Below, piece by piece: positions 1 to 6,127 of a stretch of 8,931 nt of DNA; the first letter of the stretch is position 1, and each line of letters begins with the position of its first letter. Where the stretch lies: positions 1-8,931 of the forward strand of contig LNFD01000236.1 of NCBI GenBank assembly GCA_001464255.1, given 5' to 3'. The stretch is from Actinomycetales bacterium Ga0077552. GTDB taxonomy: Bacteria; Actinomycetota; Actinomycetes; Actinomycetales; Microbacteriaceae. A program made the translations under genes and the position numbers. The notes beneath the pieces were generated by a model. The model was not told the DNA's origin, searched no databases, and worked only from the letters and a program-made list of their open reading frames with translations.

Positions 1-258
1 ATCGGCCGAGATCTCGGCGCCGTACGAGCCGAGGCTCTCAGCCTGCTGCACGATGTCGAGGCTGCGGCCGGCGTAGAGCTGCACGTCGGCGACCATGAAG
101 GGCTCGAGGCGCGCGCCGAACTTGCTCGCCGTGCGCCGCACGCCCTTGGCCACCGCGCGGATCTTGCCGTGGTTGCGGCTGAGCATCGTGACGATGCGGT
201 CGGCTTCGCCCAGCTTGTGGGTGCGCAGCACGACGATCTCGTCACGGTAGGTCGGCAC
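1..258 (-). CDS. recO: DNA repair protein RecO, N-terminal part (runs off the left edge)
   Basis: RecO binds single-stranded DNA and, with RecR, loads RecA during RecFOR recombinational repair. The 86 visible residues read MPTYRDEIVVLRTHKLGEAD at the start, then a DRIVTMLSR / GKIRAVAKGVRR stretch, LEPF and LYAGRSLDIV. This is the usual N-terminal OB-fold of RecO, including the near-invariant GEADRI and KGVR motifs. The start is a GTG at 258-256. A GGAG lies only 2 nt upstream, which is tight, but the MPTYRDE start matches the family so well that I keep it. The frame is open to base 1, so the rest of the protein lies beyond the window. In actinobacteria of this kind recO commonly sits next to leuA and uppS (from memory). 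Here leuA is at the other end of the window in the same orientation. Confidence 0.93.
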   Translation of the reverse strand, partial: MPTYRDEIVVLRTHKLGEADRIVTMLSRNHGKIRAVAKGVRRTASKFGARLEPFMVADVQLYAGRSLDIVQQAESLGSYGAEISAD

Positions 259-359
259 TGCTCCAGTATCGCGCGCGCGGGTGCGAACGGGCCCGGCGGC
301 GCGGCGGGCATCCACGATTCGGGCGCCCGTCTCCACAATTCAGGAGATTCGGCGGATGC
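259..359. other. Intergenic region between the nifS remnant and recO
   Basis: About 100 bp with no credible gene. It contains one full copy of the 16-bp repeat (331-346), a degenerate second copy at 311-323, short inverted arms GCATCC (308-313) and GGATGC (354-359), and a run of alternating GC near 273-280. I see no U-tract terminator after the nifS stop and no convincing -35/-10 pair for recO. recO may therefore be co-transcribed with the nad block or have a promoter I cannot recognise. Confidence 0.5.
331..346 (+). repeat. 16-bp repeat, copy 1 (CTCCACAATTCAGGAG)
   Basis: Exact copy of CTCCACAATTCAGGAG, located 14 bp downstream of the nifS stop codon. The core is a partial palindrome, CTCC-N2-AATT-N2-GGAG. 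It stands out as AT-containing in very GC-rich surroundings. It is in the opposite orientation to copy 2, which lies inside nifS. The bases after it (A, T, TCGGC) resemble those after copy 3. Function unknown. Confidence 0.85.
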
Positions 360-422
360 TCAACCCAGGCCGCGCAGCGAGGCCGCTGAATCCGCGAGCT
401 CACGCGCCGCCGTGTCGAGCGA

Positions 423-438
423 CTCCTGAATTGTGGAG
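423..438 (-). repeat. 16-bp repeat, copy 2, inside the nifS remnant
   Basis: Reverse-complement copy (CTCCTGAATTGTGGAG on the + strand), perfect over 16 bp. It lies in the 3' part of the nifS reading frame and encodes A-S-T-I-Q-E. Its flanks match copy 4 for a few more bases on each side (GCGA before and GC after), so copies 2 and 4 are closer to each other than to 1 and 3. Copies 1 and 2 form an inverted pair 76 bp apart around the nifS stop. Confidence 0.85.
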
Positions 439-594
439 GCCCCCCAGCTGAAGCGCACCGCGGTGCGGGCGGTGTCGGCGTCGTAGCCCATCGCGAGCAG
501 TACGGGCGAGGGCTCGTCGCGGCCGGCCGCGCACGCCGAGCCGCTGGAGGCGAGGATGCCGCGGTCGTCGAGCGCGATGAGCAGCGGCTCGCCG

Positions 595-632
595 CCGATG
601 CCGGGCACGACGAACGAGGCGTGGCAGGGCAG
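595..632 (+). repeat. Arm 1 of a 38-bp inverted repeat within nifS
   Basis: On the coding (minus) strand this segment encodes the normal LPCHASFVVPGIG stretch of the cysteine desulfurase, so it is in its expected place. Its + strand sequence matches the minus strand of 843-806 at 35 of 38 positions by my alignment. The three mismatches are near 599, 603 and 621. Confidence 0.8.
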
Positions 633-805
633 CCGCCGCGTCGCGTGCCCGGTGAGGCGCGCGCCGGGAACCGTCTCGAGCACGCACGCGATGAACGCGT
701 CGCGCCGGGCCTCGAGCGCGGCGAGCGGATGCGCCCCGCGCTCGGCCTCCGCCCGTTCGAGCGCGACGTCGAACGCAGCTAGGCACTGTTCCCGCGCCTC
801 CGAGC

Positions 806-843
806 CTGCCCTGCCATGCCTCGTTCGTCGTGCCGGGCGTCGG
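806..843 (-). repeat. Arm 2 of the 38-bp inverted repeat; misplaced segment at the nifS break
   Basis: This segment occupies the place where the family HGGGQER region should be coded. Read on the minus strand it gives PDARHDERGMAGQ, which is not desulfurase sequence. Read on the + strand it gives the LPCHASFVVPG-type sequence found at 632-595. It therefore looks like an inverted copy of a piece of the same gene. It abuts a quasi-palindrome at 839-859. The arms are 173 bp apart. Confidence 0.8.
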
Positions 844-1498
844 GGGCCAAGGCCCCGACCCCCTTCGGGGCGCCGAGCTTGTGGCCCGAGATCGTCACGG
901 CGTCGAGCGCGGCGAGCCCGGCGAGCGGGTACCAGCCGGCGTACTGCACGGCATCCGTGTGCACGAGGGCGCCCACAGTGCGCGCGGCCGCGAGCACGGC
1001 GTCGAGCGGCTGGAGGGTTCCGACCTCGTTGTTGGCGGCCTGCACGCTCACGAGCGCCGTGCCGGGTCGGAGGGCGGCGCGCGCGGCATCAGCATCCACG
1101 ACGCCACCGGCGTCGACCGGGATGCGCGTCACCTCGACGCCGTGCCAGCGCTCGAGGTACGCCGCCGACTCGAGCACGGCCTCGTGCTCGATCGCGCTCA
1201 CCAGGATGTGCCGGTCGCGCCCGCGCGCGATTGCCGCCAGCGTGAGCCCGATGATCGCGAGGTTGTCGCTCTCGGTGCCGCCGCTCGTGAACACGACCTG
1301 CGCCGGGCGCACGCCGGCGATGCGGGCGATGCGCGAGCGGGCATCCGCGAGGGCGTCGGCGGCCCGGCGGCCGAGCGCGTGCGTCGACGAGGGGTTGCCG
1401 TGCTCGCCCGTCAGCCACGGCCACATCGCCTCGAGCACGTCGCGGCGGGTCGCGGTCGTCGCCGCCTGGTCGAGATCGATGAGGGTCACGGATGCCCG

Positions 1499-2395
1499 CT
1501 AGCGCGTGCCGCCCGCATCGCCACCCGATCCGGGGGTGATCACGATGTCGAGCCCCAGGTCGAGCGCGGGAGCGCTGTGGGTGAGCGCGCCGACCGAGAT
1601 GACGTCGACGCCGGTCTCGGCGATCGCGCGCACGGTGTCGAGGGTCACGCCGCCGCTCGCCTCGACGGTCGCGCGGCCGGCGATGAGGGCGACGCCCGTG
1701 CGCAGGTCGATCGTGTCGGGCTCGGCGGCGATGACGGCCTCGAGCTGGTCGAGCCGGTCGACCTCGACCTCGAGGTGCATGGTGTGCGGGATGCGCGCGC
1801 GCACGGCCCGGATCGCCCCCGTGAGGTCGAGCCCCTGCTCGCGGAGAACGGCGAGGTGGTTGTCTTTCAGCATCACGGCGTCGCTGAGCGAGAAGCGGTG
1901 GTTGTGCCCACCGCCCGCGCGCACGGCGGCCTTCTCGAGCACGCGCAGGCCGGGCGTGGTCTTGCGCGTGTCGACGAGGCGCACCGGCTGGCCGGATGCG
2001 GAGGCCGAGCCCGCGACCACGTCGACGTAGCGGCGAGTCAGGGTCGCGACTCCGCTGAGGCGTTGCGCGAGGTTGAGCGCGACGCGTTCGCCGCGCAGGA
2101 TGCTCCGGGCCGAGCCCGTGATCGTGGCGACGACGGCGCCCGGGGCGAGCGGGTCGCCGTCGGCGAGGGGCCGCTCGACGACCAGGGTCGGATCGACGCG
2201 CGTGAAGGCGAGTTCGAGCGCCAGGCCGCCGGCAAGCACCCCGTCGACGCGGCTGACGATGCGCGCCGTGGCCGTGGCGCTCGCCGGGATCGCGGCCTCG
2301 CTCGTGGCGTCGCCCCAGGGCGCGTCCTCATCGAGCGCGCGGTCGACGATGGCGGTGACAGCCGCGAGGGTCGCGCCGCTCAGGTCGTCGCTCAT
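1499..2395 (-). CDS. nadC: Nicotinate-nucleotide pyrophosphorylase (quinolinate phosphoribosyltransferase), with a missing LDN motif
   Basis: Decarboxylating phosphoribosyl transfer from PRPP to quinolinate, giving nicotinate mononucleotide, CO2 and pyrophosphate. It is 298 residues long. The ATG at 2395-2393 overlaps the nadB TGA in an ATGA, and an upstream in-frame ATG at 2443 would intrude further into nadB without family support. Landmarks: DEDAPWGDAT (22-31), RGERVALNLAQRLSG (101-115), DTRKTTPGLR (142-151, K145), GGGHNHRFSLSDAVMLKDNH (161-180, with H166, R167 and K177), EVEVDRLDQ (209-217), ALIAGRATVEASGGV (236-250) and SVGALTHS (267-274). Oddity: where the family has a motif of the type DTIMLDNxxxxxLR, this protein reads DTIDLRTG (227-234). 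About eight residues including LDN are lost in frame. The Asp of that motif is an active-site acidic residue in characterised enzymes, so activity is uncertain. Translation is probably coupled to nadB. Confidence 0.95.
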   Translation of the reverse strand: MSDDLSGATLAAVTAIVDRALDEDAPWGDATSEAAIPASATATARIVSRVDGVLAGGLALELAFTRVDPTLVVERPLADGDPLAPGAVVATITGSARSILRGERVALNLAQRLSGVATLTRRYVDVVAGSASASGQPVRLVDTRKTTPGLRVLEKAAVRAGGGHNHRFSLSDAVMLKDNHLAVLREQGLDLTGAIRAVRARIPHTMHLEVEVDRLDQLEAVIAAEPDTIDLRTGVALIAGRATVEASGGVTLDTVRAIAETGVDVISVGALTHSAPALDLGLDIVITPGSGGDAGGTR

Positions 2396-4065
2396 GCGGG
2401 AACCTCCTCGGCGCGCGGCCGCTCGACCGCGGTCGATCTCCACAATTCAGGAGAATCGGCATCGGGGCGCACGACGACACGCCGGACGCGCTGCGCGGGG
2501 TCGGTGTCGGGATAGTCGTCGCGCCAGTGCGCGCCGCGCGATTCGGTGCGGGCGAGCGCGGCCGCAGCGGTCAGGCGCGCGAGCGGCAGCAGCGAGCGGG
2601 CTTCGTCGTCGGCGGGCCGCGCATCCGCCAGTTCTCGGGCGAAATCGGCCATCTCGTCGCCCGTGCGCTCGAGGCCGAGGGCCTGCCAGGCGCGGTCCCG
2701 GATGCGGTCGGCCGTCCACGGGACGCCGCCGGCGAGCAGGGCGTCGGGCACCATCGCGCGGCTCACCGGCACCGGGGTGTCGAGCTGCTCGTCCGAGGGC
2801 GACTCCTGAATTGTGGAGGCGCGCGGCGGGGTCGGGACGGGCGACGCGGCCGCGAGGGCGGGCAGGGGCAGCGGGGGCACCGAGCCCGCGGCGCCGACGG
2901 CGTCGCCCGCGCGCCAGCCCACGACGAGGGCCTCGAGCAGCGAGTTGGAGGCGAGGCGGTTGGCCCCGTGGACGCCCGTCGACCCGGTTTCGCCCACAGC
3001 GAACAGGCCCGGCACCGTCGTGCGGCCATCCATGTCGGTGAGGGCCCCGCCCATCGCGTAGTGCGCGGCCGGCGTGACCGGCACGGGCTGACGCGCCCAG
3101 TCGACGCCCGTCGCGCGCACGAGCGCGTCGATCGTCGGGAAGCGCTCGGCCAGCACCGCGGCGCCGAGCATCGTCGCGTCGAGCACCACCGGCTGGCCAT
3201 CCTGCGCCCGCATCTGGCGGGCGATCGCGCGCGCCACGATGTCGCGCGGCGCGAGCTCGGCACGCGGGTCGACGTCGAGCATGAAACGGCGGCCCTCGGC
3301 GTCGAGCAGCGTCGCCCCCTCGCCGCGCACGGCCTCGGAGACGAGCCCTCCCCCGGCGAGCACGGTCGGGTGGAACTGCACGAACTCGAGGTCGGCGATC
3401 GCCGCCCCGGCCGCGTAGGCGAGGATCACGCCATCGCCCGTCGACACGGGCGGGTTGGTCGTGTGGCGGTAGAGCCGCCCGTTGCCGCCCGTCGCGAGGA
3501 TCACGGCGTCGGCCGCGACCTCGGCAACGCCGTCGGGCCCCTCGACGATCGCACCCGCGATCGCGCCGTCGCGCACGATGAGCGAGGTCGCGCGCGCGAA
3601 TTCTCGAGCCCGGATGCGCCCCTCGCGCACGGCGGCGGCGAGGGCCGTCTCGATCACGCGCCCCGTGGCATCCCCACCCGCATGCAGCACGCGGGCGACG
3701 GAGTGCGCGGCCTCGAGCCCGCGAGCCCAGTCGCTCACCTCGTCGAAGGGGGCGACGGCGCCCTCGGCCGGGTCGAAGGCCACCCCGAGGGCGACGAGGT
3801 CGTGCACGCGGGCGGGCCCCTCGGTGCAGAGGATGTCGACGGCGGCGGGATCACTGAGTCCCGCGCCGGCGAGCAGCGTGTCGCGCGCGTGCAGCGCGGC
3901 CGAGTCGTCGGGGAAGACGGCGGCCGCGATGCCGCCCTGCGCCCAGGCGGTCGAGCCGGCCGTGAGCACGTCTTTCGTGACGATCGTGACGTCGTGCCGA
4001 CGAGCGGCGCGCAGCGCGGCGACGAGGCCGGCCATGCCACTGCCGATGACGAGGATGTGGGCCAT
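2392..4065 (-). CDS. nadB: L-aspartate oxidase
   Basis: FAD-dependent oxidation of L-aspartate to iminoaspartate, the first step of de novo NAD synthesis; the unstable product is passed to NadA. It is 557 residues long. The ATG at 4065-4063 gives MAHILVIGSGMAGL, a classical FAD-binding GxGxxG (G8, G10, G13), and lies 4 nt after the nadA stop. A longer frame from 4131 would overlap nadA and lacks support. Landmarks: WAQGGIAA (41-48), HSVARVLHAGGDATG (121-135), ATGGNGRLYRHTTNP (191-205), EFVQFHPT (227-234), SEAVRGEGA (243-251), PRDIVARAI (273-281), HYAMGG (335-340) and GANRLASNSLLEAL (367-380), then a Pro/Ala-rich linker (about 390-445) and the helical C-terminal domain with SRGAHWRDDYP (509-519). 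Positions are approximate to about ten residues. The linker holds repeat copy 4 (ASTIQE) and the tail holds copy 3 (SPELWR). Neither interrupts a conserved motif, so the enzyme is probably intact. Confidence 0.96.
   Translation of the reverse strand: MAHILVIGSGMAGLVAALRAARRHDVTIVTKDVLTAGSTAWAQGGIAAAVFPDDSAALHARDTLLAGAGLSDPAAVDILCTEGPARVHDLVALGVAFDPAEGAVAPFDEVSDWARGLEAAHSVARVLHAGGDATGRVIETALAAAVREGRIRAREFARATSLIVRDGAIAGAIVEGPDGVAEVAADAVILATGGNGRLYRHTTNPPVSTGDGVILAYAAGAAIADLEFVQFHPTVLAGGGLVSEAVRGEGATLLDAEGRRFMLDVDPRAELAPRDIVARAIARQMRAQDGQPVVLDATMLGAAVLAERFPTIDALVRATGVDWARQPVPVTPAAHYAMGGALTDMDGRTTVPGLFAVGETGSTGVHGANRLASNSLLEALVVGWRAGDAVGAAGSVPPLPLPALAAASPVPTPPRASTIQESPSDEQLDTPVPVSRAMVPDALLAGGVPWTADRIRDRAWQALGLERTGDEMADFARELADARPADDEARSLLPLARLTAAAALARTESRGAHWRDDYPDTDPAQRVRRVVVRPDADSPELWRSTAVERPRAEEVPA
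2438..2453 (+). repeat. 16-bp repeat, copy 3, inside the 3' end of nadB
   Basis: Exact CTCCACAATTCAGGAG. It is read by nadB on the other strand as S-P-E-L-W-R in the non-conserved C-terminal tail. It shares the following TCGGC with copy 1. It is inverted relative to copy 4, 349 bp away. Confidence 0.85.
2803..2818 (-). repeat. 16-bp repeat, copy 4, inside the nadB interdomain linker
   Basis: Perfect reverse-complement copy. It is read by nadB as A-S-T-I-Q-E, the same peptide and the same frame relation as copy 2 in nifS. It sits in a Pro/Ala-rich stretch between the FAD/substrate domains and the C-terminal helical domain, where extra residues are easily tolerated. Confidence 0.85.
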
Positions 4066-4069
4066 GGGA

Positions 4070-5356
4070 TCAGTCCCGGGGCTTCGCAGCGAGCATGCGC
4101 TCGAGGGCGAGCTTGGCGTCGGCCTGCACATCGGCGCCGACGACGATCTCGTTGACGACGCGGCCGGCGACGAGCTCCTCCAGCACCCAGGCGAGGTAGC
4201 CGGGGTGGATGCGGTACATCGTCGAGCACGGGCAGATCACGGGGTCGAGGCAGAAGATCGTGTGCTGCGGGTACTCGGCCGCGAGCCGGTTGACCATGTT
4301 GACCTCGGTGCCGATGGCGAACGTCGTCGGCTCGGTCGCCCCCGCGACGGCCCGACGGATGTAGTCGGTCGAGCCGGCCTCGTCGGCCGCGTCCACGACC
4401 TCCATGGGGCACTCGGGGTGCACGACGACGCGCACGCCGGGGAAGTCGGCGCGAGCCTTCTCGACCTGACCGACCGTGAAGCGCTTGTGCACGCTGCAGA
4501 AGCCGTGCCAGAGCACGACGCGAGCATCGAGCAGCTGCTGCGCCGTCGAGCCGCCGAGCGGCCGGCGCGGGTTCCACATCGGCATCTGCTCGAGCGGCAC
4601 GCCCATCGCCTTCGCGGTGTTGCGCCCCAGGTGCTGGTCGGGGAAGAACAGCACGCGCTGCCCGCGCTCGAAGGCCCACTCGAGCACCGTCTTGGCGTTC
4701 GAGGAGGTGCACACGATGCCGCCGTTCGCGCCGCAGAACGCCTTGAGCGCGGCGGAGGAGTTCATGTACGTGACCGGGATGATCGGCGCGCGCCCCTCGG
4801 CGTCGGGCTCGGCCCCGTAGACCGAGAGCAGCTCGTCCCACGCCGCTTGCACCGAGTCGATGTCGGCCATATCGGCCATCGAGCATCCCGCGGCCAGATT
4901 CGGCAGGATGACGCGCTGCGAGTCGCGGGCCAGGATGTCGGCCGTCTCGGCCATGAAGTGCACGCCGCAGAACACGATGTACTCGGCGTCGGGCTTCGTG
5001 AGGGCGGCGTTGGCGAGCTGGAACGAGTCGCCGAGGAAGTCGGCGTGCTGCACGACCTCGTCACGCTGGTAGAAGTGGCCGAGAATGACCAGGCGGTCGC
5101 CGAGCGTCTCTTTCGCGGCACGGATGCGCGCGTGCAACTCGTCGTTCGAGGCCACCTGGTACTGCTCGGGCAGGGCGCCCTGGCGCGGCGAGCCGGTGGG
5201 GATGACGTCGTGCATCGACGAGCCTGGGCCGTAGCCGGGGGTCGGGTCGAACTGCCACGGGCCCTTGTCGAGCTCGGGCGTGCAGGTCTCGCCCGGCGCC
5301 TGGCCGTTCGTGATCAGGCGGATGGTCGTGGCGACGCTGGCGTCGATCGTGGTCAT
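4070..5356 (-). CDS. nadA: Quinolinate synthase (4Fe-4S)
   Basis: Condenses iminoaspartate with dihydroxyacetone phosphate to quinolinate, using a [4Fe-4S] cluster held by three cysteines. It is 428 residues long, the long form with an N-terminal extension. The ATG at 5356-5354 overlaps the regulator's TGA (ATGA), arguing for translational coupling and fixing the start. Landmarks: ILGHFYQRDEVVQHADFLGD (91-110), SFQLA, FCGVHFMAETADIL (129-142), LPNLAAGCSMADM (151-163), PVTYMNSSAALKAFCG (194-209), CTSSNA (216-221), FFPDQHLGRNTA (237-248), WHGFCSVHKRF (283-293), HPECPMEV (313-320), GTEVNMVNRLA (349-359) and DPVICPCSTMYR (371-382). The cluster ligands are probably C130, C287 and one of C375/C377, by analogy with characterised NadA proteins. 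No lesion is visible. The sulfur source expected in the operon, nifS, is broken as sequenced. Confidence 0.97.
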   Translation of the reverse strand: MTTIDASVATTIRLITNGQAPGETCTPELDKGPWQFDPTPGYGPGSSMHDVIPTGSPRQGALPEQYQVASNDELHARIRAAKETLGDRLVILGHFYQRDEVVQHADFLGDSFQLANAALTKPDAEYIVFCGVHFMAETADILARDSQRVILPNLAAGCSMADMADIDSVQAAWDELLSVYGAEPDAEGRAPIIPVTYMNSSAALKAFCGANGGIVCTSSNAKTVLEWAFERGQRVLFFPDQHLGRNTAKAMGVPLEQMPMWNPRRPLGGSTAQQLLDARVVLWHGFCSVHKRFTVGQVEKARADFPGVRVVVHPECPMEVVDAADEAGSTDYIRRAVAGATEPTTFAIGTEVNMVNRLAAEYPQHTIFCLDPVICPCSTMYRIHPGYLAWVLEELVAGRVVNEIVVGADVQADAKLALERMLAAKPRD

Positions 5357-6075
5357 GCGGGGATCCTCGTGTCGGGCCGGGCCGCGCCGGCGGCGCGACG
5401 GCTCAGGGGGCCGGCGTCGACGAGGTCGACGGCGCCGGTGTAGCGGTAGAGGCGCGGCGGGCGGTGGCGACCGCCCGTCACGACCTCGCCCGTGGGCTCG
5501 ATGACGCCGCTCGTCTCCATCTGGCGCCGGAAGTTGGCGGGGTCGAGGGGCTTCTGCAGCACGGCCTCGTAGACCTCGCGCAGCTCGGCGAGGGTGAACC
5601 GCGGGCCGAGGAAGGCGTGCGCGATGCGCGAGTACTCCATCTTGGTACGCAGCCGCCAGAGGGCGTAGTCGACGATGAGGTTGTGGTCGAAGGCGAGGTC
5701 GGGCAGCTCGTCGGCGGCGAACCAGCGCACGTTCTCGCCCAGGCTGACGCGCTCGGCCTCGTCGGGTCGCACGAGCGCCCAGTAGACGATCGAGACCATG
5801 CGCTGGTCGGGCGAGCGGTCGACGTCGCCGAAGGCGTAGAGCTGCTCGAGGTAGGTGGGTTCGAGGCGCGTCGTCTCGCCGAGGTTGCGGCGCGCGGCGC
5901 CCTCGAGGCTCTCGTCGACGCGCACCATGCCGCCGGGCAGCGCCCAGCGGTCGAGGAAGGGCTCGCGCGTGCGACGCACGAGCGGCAGCCACACGGTCGG
6001 CGCCCCGGCCGCGTCGGCCCGCAGCGCGAAGATGACGGTCGAGACGGCGAGCCCCAGGCCGATCGTGCTGGTCAT
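5353..6075 (-). CDS. nrtR: NrtR/NdnR-type Nudix-derived transcriptional regulator of NAD synthesis
   Basis: A 240-residue protein with an N-terminal Nudix-like domain (about 8-140) and a C-terminal winged-helix region (about 145-212). The Nudix box region (48-70) reads GGMVRVDESLEGAARRNLGE then TTRL. The family REUxEE core is changed to RNLGET, so two of the usual metal-binding acidic positions are not conserved and hydrolase activity is doubtful. Downstream, FTLAELREVYEAVL and FRRQM with GGRHRPPRLYRY match the DNA-binding part of NrtR proteins. Known biology: NrtR regulators repress NAD genes and respond to NAD-related ligands, and Corynebacterium glutamicum has an autoregulated ndnR-nadA-nadC-nifS operon. 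Its first position in this operon, the ATGA overlap with nadA and a dyad over the likely transcription start all fit that role. The start at 6075 has a good Shine-Dalgarno. A plain ADP-ribose hydrolase is the alternative and is less likely. Confidence 0.9.
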   Translation of the reverse strand: MTSTIGLGLAVSTVIFALRADAAGAPTVWLPLVRRTREPFLDRWALPGGMVRVDESLEGAARRNLGETTRLEPTYLEQLYAFGDVDRSPDQRMVSIVYWALVRPDEAERVSLGENVRWFAADELPDLAFDHNLIVDYALWRLRTKMEYSRIAHAFLGPRFTLAELREVYEAVLQKPLDPANFRRQMETSGVIEPTGEVVTGGRHRPPRLYRYTGAVDLVDAGPLSRRAAGAARPDTRIPA

Positions 6076-6080
6076 GGATG

Positions 6081-6086
6081 CTCCTT
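6081..6086 (-). promoter_or_regulatory. Ribosome binding site of the regulator gene
   Basis: AAGGAG on the minus strand, 5 nt upstream of the ATG at 6075. It is the best Shine-Dalgarno in the nad block. The downstream genes rely on overlaps and very short gaps instead. Confidence 0.75.
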
Positions 6087-6101
6087 CCACTCGAATCCCG
6101 G

Positions 6102-6126
6102 TGTAATAGTCATGCTGACCTGAACA
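6102..6126. promoter_or_regulatory. Candidate operator for the Nudix-type regulator (interrupted dyad)
   Basis: A 25-bp dyad of the form TGT-N4-GTCA-N3-TGAC-N4-ACA, centred at 6114, with all seven paired positions matching. It begins 1 bp downstream of the -10-like box at 6128-6133 in the transcription direction, so a bound repressor would cover the likely start point. It is the only such dyad I noticed in the 135-bp divergent region between the regulator and the channel gene. Assigning it to the regulator rests on position and on autoregulation known for NdnR. I did not compare it with a published motif. Confidence 0.55.
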
Positions 6127-6127
6127 A

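Larger units (their letters stand above)
360..1489 (-). pseudogene. nifS: NifS/IscS-type cysteine desulfurase, disrupted in the middle
   Basis: A PLP-dependent cysteine desulfurase, which would supply sulfur for Fe-S assembly; nifS beside nadA is commonly taken to serve the NadA cluster. Frame one (1489 down to 779, GTG start, 9 nt after nadC) has DLDQAATT, GNPSSTHALGR, SGGTESDN, EHEAVLES (H102), HTDAVQ (D179, Q182) and the PLP lysine in SGHKLGAPKG (K204). It then runs into PDARHDERGMAGQ and a TAG at 779-781. The family HGGGQERGxRSGT segment is missing. The rest continues in a different frame from about 778 to the stop at 360: AAFDVALERAEAER, PGARLTGH, LPCHASFVVPGIGG, and the catalytic cysteine loop SSGSACAAGR. 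A GTVP match appears in the third frame near 785-795, so at least two frame changes are needed. As written, neither fragment is a full enzyme. The break may be real or a consensus error. The C-terminus carries repeat copy 2. Confidence 0.88.

Noticed and set aside
259..359. A rho-independent terminator after nifS
   Set aside because: Short inverted arms exist (308-313 with 354-359, and repeat copy 1 with copy 2), but no T-tract follows on the transcript strand.
2396..2443. Upstream start for nadC at 2443
   Set aside because: It would add 16 residues (MEIDRGRAAARRG...) lying entirely inside nadB and absent from the usual NadC start. The ATGA overlap at 2392-2395 is the better start and fits the operon style.
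331..2818. The 16-bp repeats as a CRISPR array or transposon ends
   Set aside because: Spacing is irregular (76 to about 2000 bp), orientation alternates, there are no spacers of constant length, no transposase and no target-site duplications.
4066..4131. Upstream start for nadB at 4131
   Set aside because: It would place 22 residues before the FAD-binding MAHILVIGSG and overlap the end of nadA. The ATG at 4065 directly precedes the conserved motif.
830..5443. Long plus-strand open frames (830-2515, 2527-4155, 3482-5443) opposite nifS, nadC, nadB and nadA
   Set aside because: They are antisense shadows typical of high-GC DNA. Their products are low-complexity Arg/Ala/Gly/His-rich with no recognisable domain, while the minus strand carries clear enzymes throughout.
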